A stretch of DNA of 64,000 nt from Erodium maritimum (taxonomy: Eukaryota > Streptophyta > Magnoliopsida > Geraniales > Geraniaceae): assembly GCA_963921825.1 (NCBI GenBank), contig OY997588.1, forward strand, positions 7,640,001 to 7,704,000, written 5' to 3'. A program made the translations under genes and the position numbers. Position 1 is the first letter of the stretch; each line of letters starts with the position of its first letter. The notes beneath the pieces are model-generated. The model did no database searches. It was not told the origin of the DNA and saw nothing but the letters and a program-made list of their open reading frames with translations. Below, in pieces: positions 1 through 10,432 of the stretch.

Positions 1-82
1 AATGTTGTATGCATCTTTCAGGTCTCGTTCTATCAAAAAAGTGCTTATATTCTTAATTATACTACTTGCTTCTTATATCCAG

Positions 83-1858
83 GGGAGTAGGTTTCTTGAA
101 ATATTTCCAATTCAAACAGTTGCCGAACTTTCTGCTTGCATCCCCAATTTTGTCTTTGGCACTTTTCTCAATTGTCCATTATGTGAAGTTGCGCCCCAAA
201 GTTGCTTTTTCACTGGGTTTTCAAGTTTCGGTTGAGGAGAAAAAATCTGAAGCTGTACTTTTCTCTCTAGGGGATGTCACAAAATCAAGTAGCATCCATT
301 CTTCCAAGAAGTCATCTTCCAAGACTCAAGGTATCATTTTCAAGTAGAAATCAACTTTTCACGTACTGGGTCAAGCATTTTCACTAACTTCTATGGACAT
401 TTGCTTGATGAGCTGTTATAACAAACTTCTTGTCAATTGTAATTTGCTTTGGCAGTTAGCTCAACGATGATGACATGGTCTTTTAATATAGGTTGCTCAT
501 AACTAAACTCCACTTCTTAGTTTTTAGAGAAATTAGCTCGGGCCTGACTTAATAGTGCCTTCCACAGGCAACTTGTTGTTGTAAAAAGAAACTTATTCTC
601 TTGAAGATGTACTCTTTTCATCATTAGACACAGAACTTAAACAAGGGTTTATATCTAATCTGAATCTGTTAGGAGATGTCTTTCTATGTTTTGGTCGTTA
701 GATCCAGCTTTTCATCTATTAATGTGCTTGTGACAGGAAATCAAGATCTTAGGCAGAGGAAGCAAGTTTCCAAAGAAGTAAATCATGTTGCACCCATTGT
801 AGAAAATGAATCATCAACAAAGCTAGGATACTTATCTGCCAGTGTTCTCCCATTTATTTTACACTTGAGCTTCATGACAGCGACTGCATTTTTTGTCATG
901 CACGTGCAGGTTAGACTAATCTTTCTTATATATTACAGTCGTGAAGTGGTAAGAGATTAACATTGCTAAAATATTAGCAATGATCAAATTTTGGGCTGGC
1001 TAGTTTTTTTATCAACTTCTAAATGTATCTAGAACTGGGATCACGACCATCCCTTACGTAGAAGGGAGCTCTATTTTTGCCACTTGACCCAACAAGTGGT
1101 AGAGGCCCAAACAAAGTTGGAGATAGATAAGTAACATTTTAGAGGTACCGTTGTTGGGACTTGAACCCTGGTCCCAATGACCCATGCTCAAGTGTTTGAC
1201 CCGTTGAACAAACAAGCTTTGGTCTGGCTAGTTGTAAATTTTAATAATGAAAATGAAGGGTCTGCTATATATTCAGGTATGAGGCCGTAAGTAAATGGTT
1301 ATGTAAATAGACAGTGTTAAACCATGTTGATATCGAACTAATTGCTATAGTGAAAACGAAGGATATGCTATATATTATATGTTTGCACGTTAGTGAAATG
1401 TAACCAGTCATTAGGCATGGATTGAATGATGTCACTATAAACTTTATAAGAATAATTGATCTTTATCCTGCCACTTCACTCCCTTTGTTCCAAAATAAAT
1501 TTCATACTTCCCCAAATTGTAAGCTTCAAAATAAGTGTCCACTTTCCTTTCGATGGAGCTAATTTTGCATGGATTTACCAACAATGCCCTTGCCTGAGTT
1601 AGTTATTGCCGTATGACCATCCTGTCATTGTAAGATGGTGAAGTCATAAATATCCCAGCATCTCGTTTTCTAATTGTTGATGATGGGCAGGTTGCTACCC
1701 GGTTCTTGTCTGCAAGTCCTTCACTGTATTGGTTTTCCTCGTATTTGATGACATCTCCGAGCATTCCTAAGAGATGGGTGTATCTGATTTGGGCATACTC
1801 TTCGGCCTACATACTTCTTGGCAGTCTTCTCTTCTCGAACTTCTACCCTTTTACTTGA
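83..1858 (+). CDS. PIGV: GPI mannosyltransferase 2 (PIG-V family), C-terminal part
   Basis: PIG-V adds the second mannose to the GPI-anchor core in the ER membrane. Three exons are visible: 83-330, 737-909 and 1691-1858 (stop TGA 1856-1858), joined by GT-AG introns with consistent phase (about 196 residues). The first reads GVGFLKYFQFKQLPNFLLAS, a stretch typical of PIG-V. The last begins VATRFLSASPSLYWFSSYLM and ends in a hydrophobic segment (YILLGSLLFSNFYPFT), as expected for the C-terminal membrane helix of this multi-pass enzyme. The N-terminal half and any catalytic acidic residues lie upstream of the window. The last intron (910-1690) carries a SINE-like repeat and Stowaway-like sequence. 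Family assignment is from remembered sequence similarity; I see no frameshift. Confidence 0.82.
1035..1230 (-). repeat. SINE-like repeat in the PIG-V intron
   Basis: Read on the minus strand, a Pol III B-box-like GGTTCAAGTCCC (about 1157-1168) is followed downstream by CTCTACCACTTGTTGGGTCA and a tail ending in GATCCC...TACATTTA. The same tail, with scattered differences, occurs inside the callose synthase gene at about 51,135-51,215. Shared tails at unrelated loci indicate a dispersed retroposon family; the SINE label is inference. Confidence 0.5.
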
Positions 1859-2753
1859 GCCTCGGGAGCTAACTTATGGTTGGGAAGTGCGATTGATGCA
1901 CTCTTGGTTAGGCAGCAACCAGTCTTGTTGTAGCTATACGTTACTAATCTTGTATATACATTTTCTGATATGATACTTCAAATTATTCATTTTAGTGAGA
2001 TTCATAGATAGAGATTATGAAACCAAACAATTGGAATAGTGTTTGACTTTTGAGTTGAGATTTTGGGAAAACAGGTTGACTTTTTTGTTATGAATCAGTG
2101 TATTTCTTCATGACAATTTAAATACAGAAACGCTTGCCTTTTTTTTACTCTCTCCACCTCCAGAGCTCTGATCTCCCTTTTCTTTTTTGAGCTTAATTGT
2201 AAGATCCTTACTTTTGCTGCATGGGGAAATAGAAAAAAAGAACCTTGTCATGCTGAGAATTGAAAAGAAAAATATAATTATCATCATCTAATCTCATTAT
2301 GTATGTGGGTTTTTCAAAAACATCACAATGATCAAGACAGAACTTCTTATATGAAAAATTCTGAAATCGATTTTAGATTAGGTGATCTGTACGTTCTTAT
2401 TTAACGCATACGCTTTCATAAGATGTATATAAATATCATCAATAAGTATATTATATTTATAATAGTTGAAGATTAACTTTTATGTTATCAAAACTTAAAT
2501 CATGACAAGTAGATTAAAAATCATGACATATAGCATATTCCAGGCAAGTTTCTGTTAGTGGTGGCTACCCATCATTTGAATTTTCTTCTGTCTGCTTCTC
2601 TGTTTTGTTATAGCAACATGTTAAAAAAAGGATCAAAAGTAAGCTTATCTATCTCCTTTGACTCTTTCTGCCCCCAACTACCCCATTCCTTCTGTCTATG
2701 CCACCAACCCCAAATTATTACAAAATAACACAATAAATAAATAAAATATTTGC
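1859..2753. other. PIG-V 3' flank, AT-rich intergenic
   Basis: This holds the PIG-V 3' UTR and flank, then AT-rich sequence with homopolymer runs. No coding exon, RNA gene or bounded transposon is recognisable. Confidence 0.6.
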
Positions 2754-3200
2754 TCAAACTTTTAAATACGATAGGGTCTTGATATATGGGTATAAGAGTT
2801 TATGCATTTTATTAAAAAAATTTAAAAAAAGTAATAACAAATTTATTATCTGAAATGATTCAAAATACAGCCGAGTGTATTCGGAATAGTAAAATCGGAT
2901 CACGATTAGACAGACACAGAATGGGGCTCCTGGGCTAGTTGTCCTAAAAATATACTCGAGTTTAACATCCTCAAGAAGAAATAACATAGATCGACAGTCA
3001 TCGACTAGTCGACCCAAAAGGGTGAAAACTTGGTGTTTCCCCTGGATCAAGTGCATCATATATTGTGCATCACCACACACGATCACTCTAGAGCGAGACT
3101 GATCCCGTATCCGCTGGAGGGCATGCCAGATTGCTAGTGCCTCTGCGAACTCAGCCCCCAGCTGTTTTTGACCCGTATCACTCCGTCTATCTAGTACCCC
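2754..3200 (-). pseudogene. RNase H domain fragment of a non-LTR retrotransposon
   Basis: A continuous minus-strand frame from about 3200 down to 2754 reads AEFAEALAIWHALQRIRDQ, then VIVCGDAQYMMHLIQGKHQ. This has the layout of the RVT_3/RNase H domain at the end of plant LINE ORF2: AE(A)xxLAxxxAL helix, then a strand ending in D-A/S-Q. The usual DSQ is DAQ here. The fragment has no upstream reverse transcriptase, no start context and no gene neighbours, so it is probably a dead LINE piece. Further LINE relics on the same strand lie at 7.98-9.38 and 23.2-25.7 kb. Confidence 0.5.
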
Positions 3201-3357
3201 TTCTTACTCCGACCTATAGATCCATCGCCAACCGATCTGTCCTGAGTCTGCATTTTATTAATTAGTTACTCACAAACGGTAAGTGTCAATATTTAAGTAA
3301 TATTTTATTCGAAACATGTATTATTTTCCCAAGTGAATGATGTAACACCCAATTGGC

Positions 3358-3367
3358 TATATATAAA
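3358..3367 (+). promoter_or_regulatory. TATA box of the first dirigent gene
   Basis: TATATATAAA lies 59 bp upstream of the chosen ATG at 3426. This placement supports transcription starting near 3390, so the in-frame ATG at 3333, upstream of the TATA box, cannot be the start. Confidence 0.65.
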
Positions 3368-3425
3368 GAGAGTGACAGAGAAGTTGAGACCACAATCAAA
3401 ACAGAGTCACCAAAGCAGAGTGGCT

Positions 3426-4010
3426 ATGGCAAGCTTCCTTCCCACGCTAGCTTCCCTTTTCGTCACTCTCTCCCTCCTCTCTATCTCCGTCGCCGGAGAG
3501 ACACCGACAGAGACCACCTACGCCACCACCACAAACCTCAAGCCCAAGGAGCTTCGCCGGAAGGAGAAGCTCACCCACTTCAGGTTCTTCTGGCACGACA
3601 TCTACAGCGGAGCCTCCCCGACCGCCGTCCCGATCGTGCAGTCCCCGAACAATTCCTCGCCGACGGGCTTCGGGTCGATGAGCATGATCGACGACCCGCT
3701 GACGGTGGGGCCGGAGCTGGGCTCGAAGCTCATCGGAAAGGCGCAGGGGCTCTACGGGATCGCGTCGCAGGAGGAGCTCGCACTGGTGATGGCGATGAAC
3801 TTTGTTTTTAGTGATGGGGTTTATAATGGGAGCACGATCAGTGTGTTGGGGAGGAACAGCATCGCGTCGGAGCTGAGGGAGATGCCGGTGATCGGCGGCA
3901 CCGGGGTTTTCCGGTTCGCTCGCGGCTACGTCGAGGCTCGGACGTTTAAGTTCGACGCCAAGCTCGGCGATGCCACGGTCGAGTACAACGTTTATGTGTT
4001 GCATCGTTGA
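3426..4010 (+). CDS. Dirigent family protein (194 aa)
   Basis: Dirigent proteins act in the apoplast and guide stereoselective coupling of phenoxy radicals (lignans, lignin-like polymers). The single exon encodes an N-terminal signal peptide (MASFLPTLASLFVTLSLLSI, residues 1-20, then SVAGE). The dirigent barrel follows: LTHFRFFWHDIYSG (about 46-59), MIDDPLTVGPELGSKLIGKAQGLY, ALVMAMNFVF, STISVLGRN, then [19 protein letters not shown] and a final VEYNVYVLHR. Potential N-glycosylation sites are NNSS and YNGS. The length is typical of the family. It is clearly diverged from the duplicated pair downstream, and its coding sequence is much more GC-rich than its flanks. No intron, as usual for dirigent genes. 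The substrate and subfamily cannot be set by eye. Confidence 0.92.
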   Translation: MASFLPTLASLFVTLSLLSISVAGETPTETTYATTTNLKPKELRRKEKLTHFRFFWHDIYSGASPTAVPIVQSPNNSSPTGFGSMSMIDDPLTVGPELGSKLIGKAQGLYGIASQEELALVMAMNFVFSDGVYNGSTISVLGRNSIASELREMPVIGGTGVFRFARGYVEARTFKFDAKLGDATVEYNVYVLHR

Positions 4011-4566
4011 TGTCGTTACATGATGTTTTTTTTTTGTTATGGTACGGTGTATTTGTTTCGAGGAACATTATACATTTGTTTGGTCGTAGAATAAGTGGCG
4101 AATTGTCTATTAACAGAATGTATTTAATTTGATGGTTGAATGGTCGTTCTATTATAGATTCCATTAATATATGTGATTGAGGGAAACATTTTACCTGTAC
4201 AAATGAGACTTTGTTCCTAAGCAGAAGTGATTAAGCAAATAATTTATGTGTGGTTCCATCTTTTGGTGAAGGTTTGTCGGATAAATAATGGAATATAATG
4301 TAAATTTTGTGGAATATGTTGGGGTTGTTTTCATAAATAAAATAGTCATAGGCTAACTTTAGTCTACTAACCATTTTTTCCTAATAATAAATAACATAAA
4401 AATCATATAATAAGAGGAAGGGAGATTTTCATAAAAGTTGGCTTTACCACCTTTCATACTTAACTGATATGAACTTTAATAAAAAAAAATCATGACAATT
4501 AAATAAGAAATGTATTCAAATAATATACATTTTTTGGAAAACAAAAAATATATATATTTGTTAACA
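4011..4566. other. Dirigent 3' flank, AT-rich spacer
   Basis: 3' UTR of the first dirigent gene, then AT-rich non-coding DNA with poly-A and poly-T runs. No further gene or RNA is visible. Confidence 0.6.
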
Positions 4567-4769
4567 GTGGCGGAGCTAGTTTTTTAAGTGAGGGGCATGG
4601 AAATTTTTCAATGACAATGTAAGACACTAAAAAATTTGAGGGGCATAACTACGAAATTAAAAGAAATTAAGGGGTATTTTAAAAAAACGAAAAACATATA
4701 AGAATTTTTCAAACAAAAAAAATTGAGGGGGGACTTGTCCCTCCGGGGCCCATATGGCTCTGCTACTCA
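4567..4769. mobile_element. hAT-like MITE, about 200 bp
   Basis: The left end CAGTGGCGGAGCTAG and right end ATGGCTCTGCTACTC are imperfect inverted copies of each other. CAGTGGCGGAGC is a common hAT-type terminus in plants. The flanks TTTGTTAA and ATTGTTAG agree at 6 of 8 positions, consistent with a decayed 8-bp target duplication. There is no coding capacity. Confidence 0.5.
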
Positions 4770-4770
4770 T

Positions 4771-5100
4771 TGTTAGAATATAACTATAGTTGGTCCTTCA
4801 ACTATTAACTTTAGTTTTTAGTTGAGTTGATTATCTAATATGGTATCAGAGCTTGATTTCTCACGGATTCGAGTTCAAAACGCACTCTGTACCAAAATGA
4901 CTAATTTATTTTCGATTTATCAAATTTTCCCACAAATGGGTCAGCCCTTATCTCTCTTCTCAATGAATTATTCTCCTGTTTTAATAATCAACCTCTTGAC
5001 CCGTAAACAGGCTTGTCCGTGAGCATGCGTGTTAAAATAAAATCATAATTAGACCTTCAACTTATCAACTTGAGTTTTTAGTTGAGTTGATTCTCTAATA
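4771..5100 (+). mobile_element. TRIM retrotransposon with roughly 70-bp LTRs
   Basis: Two direct repeats, 4771-4840 and 5030-5100, both begin TGTTA(G/A)AATA and both contain TTTTTAGTTGAGTTGATT followed by a TCTAATA end. Directly after the first comes TGGTATCAGAGC, which matches the primer-binding site complementary to the 3' end of initiator Met-tRNA. The internal part is only about 190 bp and has no gag or pol. This is the layout of a terminal-repeat retrotransposon in miniature, mobilised in trans. No target duplication could be confirmed, and the left edge abuts the MITE at 4769. Confidence 0.7.
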
Positions 5101-6469
5101 ATACCGATACATTTAAGGTCAAAAAAAGAAGAAGAAATTTTCAATTATTTAGTGTTGGCCACGGTGGATTATTTTAATTATTTTACACAACATAATCATA
5201 TGTGGTTATATATTTATTTATTTTGATCAACGATGTAAATGGAATTAAAAAAAACAATCTTTTAAGAAAAAGGAGAGCAAGATCCGTGAGGATCAGAGAA
5301 ACAAGAACAGAGCATTCCCTCGGAAACCTCAAAAAAAACAAACAAACGTAGATTGGTTGGGTCTAAGAAAGCATATACCCAAAATTTCCAAACATGAAGC
5401 AAACTAAGGAAACAACCCGAGAACACAATGGTCTAAAACCTGATTAACCATAGTGAAGTACAAACTAACATGTCGAGTACACACAATTTTTTCCACCATT
5501 AAGTGCCAATAGAAGGTTCGTTACCAACAACCCGAGAACACCCCAACCCTTATATTTTCTGGATTGAAATCAACTCCCTGCTCAAGTGCCGGGGGCCAGC
5601 ACCGCGGGCGACTGATACTTTTGCAGTAGTATCCCACCAGAAACCACTTAGCCAGTCAAAATTAACGAAAGGCTTCCTAAAGAAAAGATGTCCCAATGAC
5701 TCGTCGACGACCAACACCTTATCACCGACGAGCCCGTACCACCGAAATGGACGGGAAGGAGGAAGGAGCAATCGAAAAAATGAGGAAGGGATAGGGAGAA
5801 GAAAACCTAACAAAGGGAGAAGGGATGGGGAAAATCCTCGTTGAGAGAGGGCCAAGGAAAAGCCTATACAGGGGAGCCCAAGATCTGATCGAGCCCTAAT
5901 CTACAGACGAAGCAGCGAGGGCGAGAAGCCAAAATCCCCTGTGACGAGGAGATCAGATCCGCAGCTATCCTTCAGAAGAGAGAAGATTGACCCACGACCA
6001 AATCTGAAAACTTCACCGGAATCTGAAGAGTTAGCCACCACCAAGGCCACACCGGATGAGCAACCACCATTACATCTGGGACGGCCAGTTCTGCACCAAT
6101 CCTCGCCTTAGAGAGTGAGGAAAGACGTCCCACTATCAGATCTGACTCTCCTAGTCACCAACACGAACCGGAAGCCCAAATCTAGAAAGGGGAGGCGCGT
6201 CGCCGTCACCACCATGAACTAAGAGTACTCCGACCCAAATCCACGGGAATCCACACCAAGACGGTGAAGAAGGAAGTCCCGCAGTCGGATCTGAGAAGTC
6301 GGAGGCAAAAGTACGTTGCCGCGAGACGAGGGAGGGGCGACGGAAGAGGAGAGAGGAAAAAGGGGAGGGAGGGCTTTGCCGCTTACGGCCATGGCCAGAG
6401 CTACAATCGTGACCGACAAAACCAAAGACAAAAGAACGACATAAAAGACACGAGAAAGACGGCTGCCGA
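5101..6469. other. Intergenic DNA, GC-rich anonymous middle
   Basis: AT-rich to about 5,270, then a moderately GC-rich stretch (5.5-6.45 kb) open for up to about 100 codons in several frames on both strands, none with a recognisable domain. It resembles the GC-rich non-coding parts of the degenerate LINEs at 8 kb and 11 kb, so an old retroelement fragment is possible but not shown. Confidence 0.4.
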
Positions 6470-6695
6470 GAGAGAAAAGTTTTTCCTTCTCTCTAGCTAT
6501 AGTTGTACAGGTGGTTATATTTGTTCATTTACATGATAGACATTAACTACTACAGCCCGTTGAAGAAACATTTTAAAATTCCTATGATAAAAAAGTTCCA
6601 TTTTATCTTAATAAGATCATCACGTTCGAAAGTCGCCGGTTAACAACTCCATTTGACACTATTCGATCTTAACAAACGTAAACGACAGCCATACG

Positions 6696-6835
6696 ACCAA
6701 ACCTGGTTCATGATTTTCCTTTTTCGTCCTATCTCACCAACCAGAAGCACCAGTTGTATGTCCGACACGTGGAATACCGGAAGGGCCTTCTGATCATTTC
6801 ACAACATTAGTGGAGCCCCATAGAGTTCATATATA
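6696..6835 (+). promoter_or_regulatory. Promoter of dirigent copy A: AC elements, CACGTG, TATA
   Basis: ACCAAACC at 6696-6703 and ACCAACC at 6736-6742 match AC elements bound by R2R3-MYB factors of phenylpropanoid genes. CACGTG at 6766-6771 is a G-box core. TATATA at 6830-6835 lies 54 bp before the ATG. The same sites sit at the same places in copy B. Sites are seen; MYB control is inference. Confidence 0.5.
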
Positions 6836-6888
6836 CACACAATTAGGGACACTAATCACATCAAGTCATCGACGTTAAAGCTTGATCA

Positions 6889-7452
6889 ATGGCTAGAGCT
6901 CCAACTCCGACCGTCTTGGCTTCTCTGCTCATCGTCGTAGTGATCTTCACCGTCTCCGGCGCCGTGTCCGGAGCCGTCAACAGCAACCGGCTGGGTCTGA
7001 AGAAGGAGAAGCTGAGCCAGTTCCGGGTCTACTGGCACGACATCCTAAGCGGGTCGAACCCGACGTCGGTACAGGTCATAAAGCCGCCAGGAAATAGCTC
7101 CGCCACGGGTTTCGGGTTCGTGAACATGATCGACAACCCGCTGACGATGGGCCCGGAATTGGGCTCAGAGATTGTCGGACAGGCCCAAGGACTGTACGCG
7201 TCGGCGGCCCAGAAGGAGCTGAGCTTGTTTATGGCCCAGAACTTCGCGTTCACCGGCGGAAAGTACAAGGGGAGCACGATCACTTTGCTCGGCCGGAACC
7301 CAGTGTTCGACAAGGTTAGGGAGATGCCGGTGATCGGAGGGACGGGACAGTTCCGGTTTTGCCGGGGGTATGCTGAGCTCACCACTCGCACGCTTGATTT
7401 GAACACCGGAGATGGCGTTGGGGAGTACAACTTTCGTGTATTGCACTATTGA
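6889..7452 (+). CDS. Dirigent family protein, duplicated copy A (187 aa)
   Basis: Secreted dirigent protein. A signal peptide (residues 1 to about 29, core [19 protein letters not shown]) precedes the dirigent barrel: [71 protein letters not shown] and the C-terminus [13 protein letters not shown] is a potential glycosylation site. Intron-less. It differs from copy B at 14 of 187 residues (about 92.5% identity). Near the end this copy has [11 protein letters not shown] where copy B has [11 protein letters not shown] and the first dirigent gene has GDATVEYNVYV. Copy A has therefore changed residues that the other two share or keep hydrophobic, which hints at relaxed constraint or altered function. 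The reading frame is intact. Confidence 0.92.
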   Translation: MARAPTPTVLASLLIVVVIFTVSGAVSGAVNSNRLGLKKEKLSQFRVYWHDILSGSNPTSVQVIKPPGNSSATGFGFVNMIDNPLTMGPELGSEIVGQAQGLYASAAQKELSLFMAQNFAFTGGKYKGSTITLLGRNPVFDKVREMPVIGGTGQFRFCRGYAELTTRTLDLNTGDGVGEYNFRVLHY

Positions 7453-7975
7453 TCACTGCCACTCTTTTGTTTTATTTGTTTTTCTACGTATGTTATTGAA
7501 TTTTGAAATCGATTTAATAGAAATGTAATGTTTACCTCGTTAATTTATAATTAATATCCAATAACGGTTTTTATTTATTGACAACTTCCAAAAGATGATT
7601 CATTTGATTATTGTCCACCGGTTCGGGGGAATATACCTGCTATTATCATTTTTTTTAACGAAAGGTGCAATTCGTTAATTTAAATCCAAATACATCTGAG
7701 TGCAGGAATAAATCGCTAACCACGAAAAAAAAGACAAAGGACACAATAATATCGTAGTTCTTTTCATACTATAACCGTCATTGACGGTATTGGATGGGAC
7801 AACTAACATTGAGCTGAGATGCCGTATAGGCAAGGACAGAATACGAAAAAGGGGAAGGGGTGTCGGAAATCAGAGATCTCAACAACGGTGATGGCGGGAG
7901 GCAAAGCATCTGTGTGGGACCCCTCCCAGGGCTAGTCCCCGATGCTCATCCAGCCTCTCATTCCTCCTAGCGGGG
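7453..7975. other. 3' flank of copy A and unassigned spacer
   Basis: Homology to copy B's flank ends near 7,640. Beyond it is mixed-composition DNA leading into the LINE ORF1 relic, with no recognisable feature. Confidence 0.5.
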
Positions 7976-9377
7976 TTACTTCCCCGCCCTGACCTGCTTC
8001 TCCTGAGGTGCTCCAGCTGTCGACCTCTTGAGTTCTCTAGTTACATCTCCATCCCTACCAGCGGGCGCTGGACTTTCAACAGCCTTCACTCCCAAGACCT
8101 CGCGAGCGAGACTCGAACCGGGCACGGGAAATCCTTGAACCCCAATAGTAAATGACGGTGCATGGGATGCTCCACAAGGTGCCAGAAGCGCACTTTCACC
8201 GTTCCTCCCCAATAGAGGCCCCATTGATCGCACGGTACCTCGACACATATCCCAAGAGTCGAACCAATTATTTTCCCGGTCGCTCGGGTCCGCACTAGTG
8301 GAGGGAGACCATGGGCGTGAACCCATAGTTGGAGCTGATCCAAGGTAGGAGGATCCCTCGCCATCGGGTTCTAATCACCGAGTAGTAGCGGACAGGCATC
8401 GAAGCACTAGGGTTCGTTGCTCTAGAACCACGCACGAGCATCCTCCGACTCGGGGTATAAGCCAAAAACCCTGGGACCAATGTCCTTGATTACCAGGCCC
8501 TCCGCGTGTCTACCCCACACCTTCATGATGATCCGGAACAGAAACTCCTTCTGGGGAGGCTTCGATGACCAGAGCTTACCCAACATGGAGAAATGTTGGC
8601 GAGCAAGGATCGAAGGACTAACTGGGGAGTACGGGACGAGGATCTCCCGTTCCTCCTCCTCTTCCAACGAGCAAGAAGAAAGGGCATCTTGGAGACTGGC
8701 TAGGCTGACCACAAGAGACTTTGGCGGTGCTAATGTCCCGGTACAGAGTTGGCCTCACGCGGCATGGGCACCCTGTGACGACGAACCATGCCCGTAGGCG
8801 TGGTAAACAGTGACAAGATTATAGGAATCCTCGCCGCATGAGGGATCAGAGCCCATCAATCAACGCCCCAAGGTCGTTCTCCCGTCGTCCACCATTGGAG
8901 GTTTTCCACAAAGATGATCTCGACATAATGGAGGGCTGAGGCCTCTCCGACAGTAAGAGTAATCAACAACATATGCGACGAGGGTTCACCTGGGCTAGAA
9001 GCAACACTCACTAGGAGCGATGTGACTTTGCCAAGGCTAGGAGCGGTCGGAGGGTTACTTACGGAGGAAGCAATTGGTGAAATCTTCACCCGCGACCTCT
9101 CCGTGATTTTGCTAACGGCGTAGAGGACCCTAGATAGAACGATATTATCGTCGTTGATTGGGGCGTCGACAACATTGTAGAGGATGGTGGTGGAAGAAGA
9201 GGCTGAGAGGGTGTCGTCTAGGATTTGTTTCTGCCTCCTTCGATGTCGAGGGTTTAAAGTAAACTCCACCATCGAAGAAGGTCGAGGAAGAAAAATTGTT
9301 GAGAAGCACGTAGATGCAGGCGACAACGGGACATAACCGACATGTGTGGTAGGCTTGTCGGTGACAGTGACAGACAT
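7976..9377 (-). pseudogene. Degenerate LINE ORF1 (DUF4283-type gag) between the dirigent copies
   Basis: On the minus strand, 8712-8422 encodes a DUF4283-like N-terminal part (Glu-rich stretch, LARQHFSMLGKLWSSKPPQK, KVWGRHAEGLVIKDIGPRVF). After a frame change, 8364-8086 reads LDQLQLWVHAHGLPPLVRTR, GKIIGSTLGICVEVP and LLLGFKDFPCPVRVSLAR, which matches the part of plant LINE ORF1 that leads into a CCHC zinc knuckle. A further open stretch (9377-8856) could be its upstream region. At least two frame breaks and the lack of ORF2 make it a pseudogene. It separates the two dirigent duplicates. It is absent from the duplicated unit itself, so it is spacer or a later insertion. Confidence 0.65.
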
Positions 9378-9673
9378 ATGAAGCTCTATAAATAATTAAG
9401 ATTAGGGTTTCTTCGAAGAAAAACTCTCGACATATTTTGACGAGAGAGAAACATATGATAGCGTTAGTTATAGCTTTTGTCTCCAAGTGGTTATATTTGT
9501 TTGTTTACCTGATAGATATTGTATACTACAGCCCGTTGAAGAAACATTTTAAAATTCTTATGATAAAAAAGTTCCATGTTGTGTTAATAAGATCATCACG
9601 TTCTAAAGTCGAAAGTCACCAGTTAACAACTTCATTTGACATTATTCGATCTCAACATAACAACAGCCATACG

Positions 9674-9813
9674 ACCAAACGTGGTACCTGATTTTCCTTT
9701 TTCGTCCCATCTCACCAACCAGAAGCACCAATCGTATGTCCGACACGTGGAAAATCGGAAGGACCTTCTGGTCATTTCACAACACTAGTGGAGCCCAATA
9801 GACTTCATATATA
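9674..9813 (+). promoter_or_regulatory. Promoter of dirigent copy B: AC elements, CACGTG, TATA
   Basis: ACCAAAC at 9674-9680, ACCAACC at 9714-9720, CACGTG at 9744-9749 and TATATA at 9808-9813 are retained from the duplication with the same order and spacing as in copy A. Retention is partly expected from recent duplication and is not independent proof of function. Confidence 0.5.
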
Positions 9814-9868
9814 CCCACACAATTAGGGACACTAATCACATCAAGCCATCGACATTAAAGCTTGATCA

Positions 9869-10432
9869 ATGGCTAGAGCTCCAACTCCGACCGTCTTGGC
9901 TTCTCTGCTCATCGTCGTAGTGATCTTCACCGTCTCCGGCGCCGTGTCCGGAGCCGTCAGCAGCAACCGGCTGGGTCTGAAGAAGGAGAAGCTGAGCCAG
10001 TTCCGGGTCTACTGGCACGATATCCAAAGCGGGTCGAACCCGACTTCGGTGCAGGTCATAAAGTCGCCAGTAAATAGCTCCGCCACGGGTTTCGGGTTCG
10101 TGAACATGATCGACAACCCGCTGACGACGGGCCCGGAATTGGGCTCCGAGGTTGTCGGACAGGCCCAAGGGATGTACGCGTCGGCGGCCCAGAAGCAGCT
10201 GAGCCTGTTCATGGCCCAGAACTTCGCGTTCACCGGGGGCGAGTACAAGGGCAGCACGATCACTTTGCTCGGCCGGAACCCAGTGTTCGACAAGGTTAGG
10301 GAGATGCCGGTGATCGGAGGGACGGGACAGTTCCGGTTTTGCCGGGGGTATGCTGAGGTCACCACTCGCACGATTGATTTGAACACGGGAGATGCCGTTG
10401 TGGAGTACAACGTTCGTGTCTTGCATTATTGA
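9869..10432 (+). CDS. Dirigent family protein, duplicated copy B (187 aa)
   Basis: Intron-less secreted dirigent protein with the same domain order as copy A: signal peptide (residues 1 to about 29), [72 protein letters not shown] and [15 protein letters not shown] is a potential N-glycosylation site. At the positions where the two copies differ near the C-terminus, this copy keeps the family-like residues (GDAVVEYNV), so it is more likely to be the functionally conserved one. Likely role: stereoselective phenoxy-radical coupling in the apoplast. The start is set by the shared AAGCTTGATCAATGGCTAG context and the TATA box 55 bp upstream. Confidence 0.93.
   Translation: MARAPTPTVLASLLIVVVIFTVSGAVSGAVSSNRLGLKKEKLSQFRVYWHDIQSGSNPTSVQVIKSPVNSSATGFGFVNMIDNPLTTGPELGSEVVGQAQGMYASAAQKQLSLFMAQNFAFTGGEYKGSTITLLGRNPVFDKVREMPVIGGTGQFRFCRGYAEVTTRTIDLNTGDAVVEYNVRVLHY

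Larger units (their letters stand above)
6470..7640 (+). repeat. Dirigent segmental duplication, copy A
   Basis: The stretch from about 6,470 to 7,640 matches about 9,440-10,625 nearly base for base: promoter, 5' UTR, coding region and 3' flank (shared ACTACAGCCCGTTGAAGAAA upstream, shared TTGATTATTGTCCACCGGT downstream). The spacing of the two genes is 2,980 bp. It is a direct tandem duplication of one complete gene unit. Confidence 0.85.

Noticed and set aside
3333-3425. Upstream in-frame ATG for the first dirigent gene
   Set aside because: It precedes the TATA box at 3358, and the signal peptide begins at the ATG at 3426.
4841-4870. TGGTATCAGAGC followed by GATTCGAGTTCAAAACGC looked like a tRNA gene
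   Set aside because: No cloverleaf can be drawn and the motif lies directly after a TG-starting direct repeat, so it is the primer-binding site of a TRIM.
9866-10426. Antisense open frame of 186 codons opposite dirigent copy B (and similar ones at 3447-4004 and 7029-7446)
   Set aside because: They mirror GC-rich dirigent coding sequence, have no recognisable domain, and the sense proteins are clear family members.
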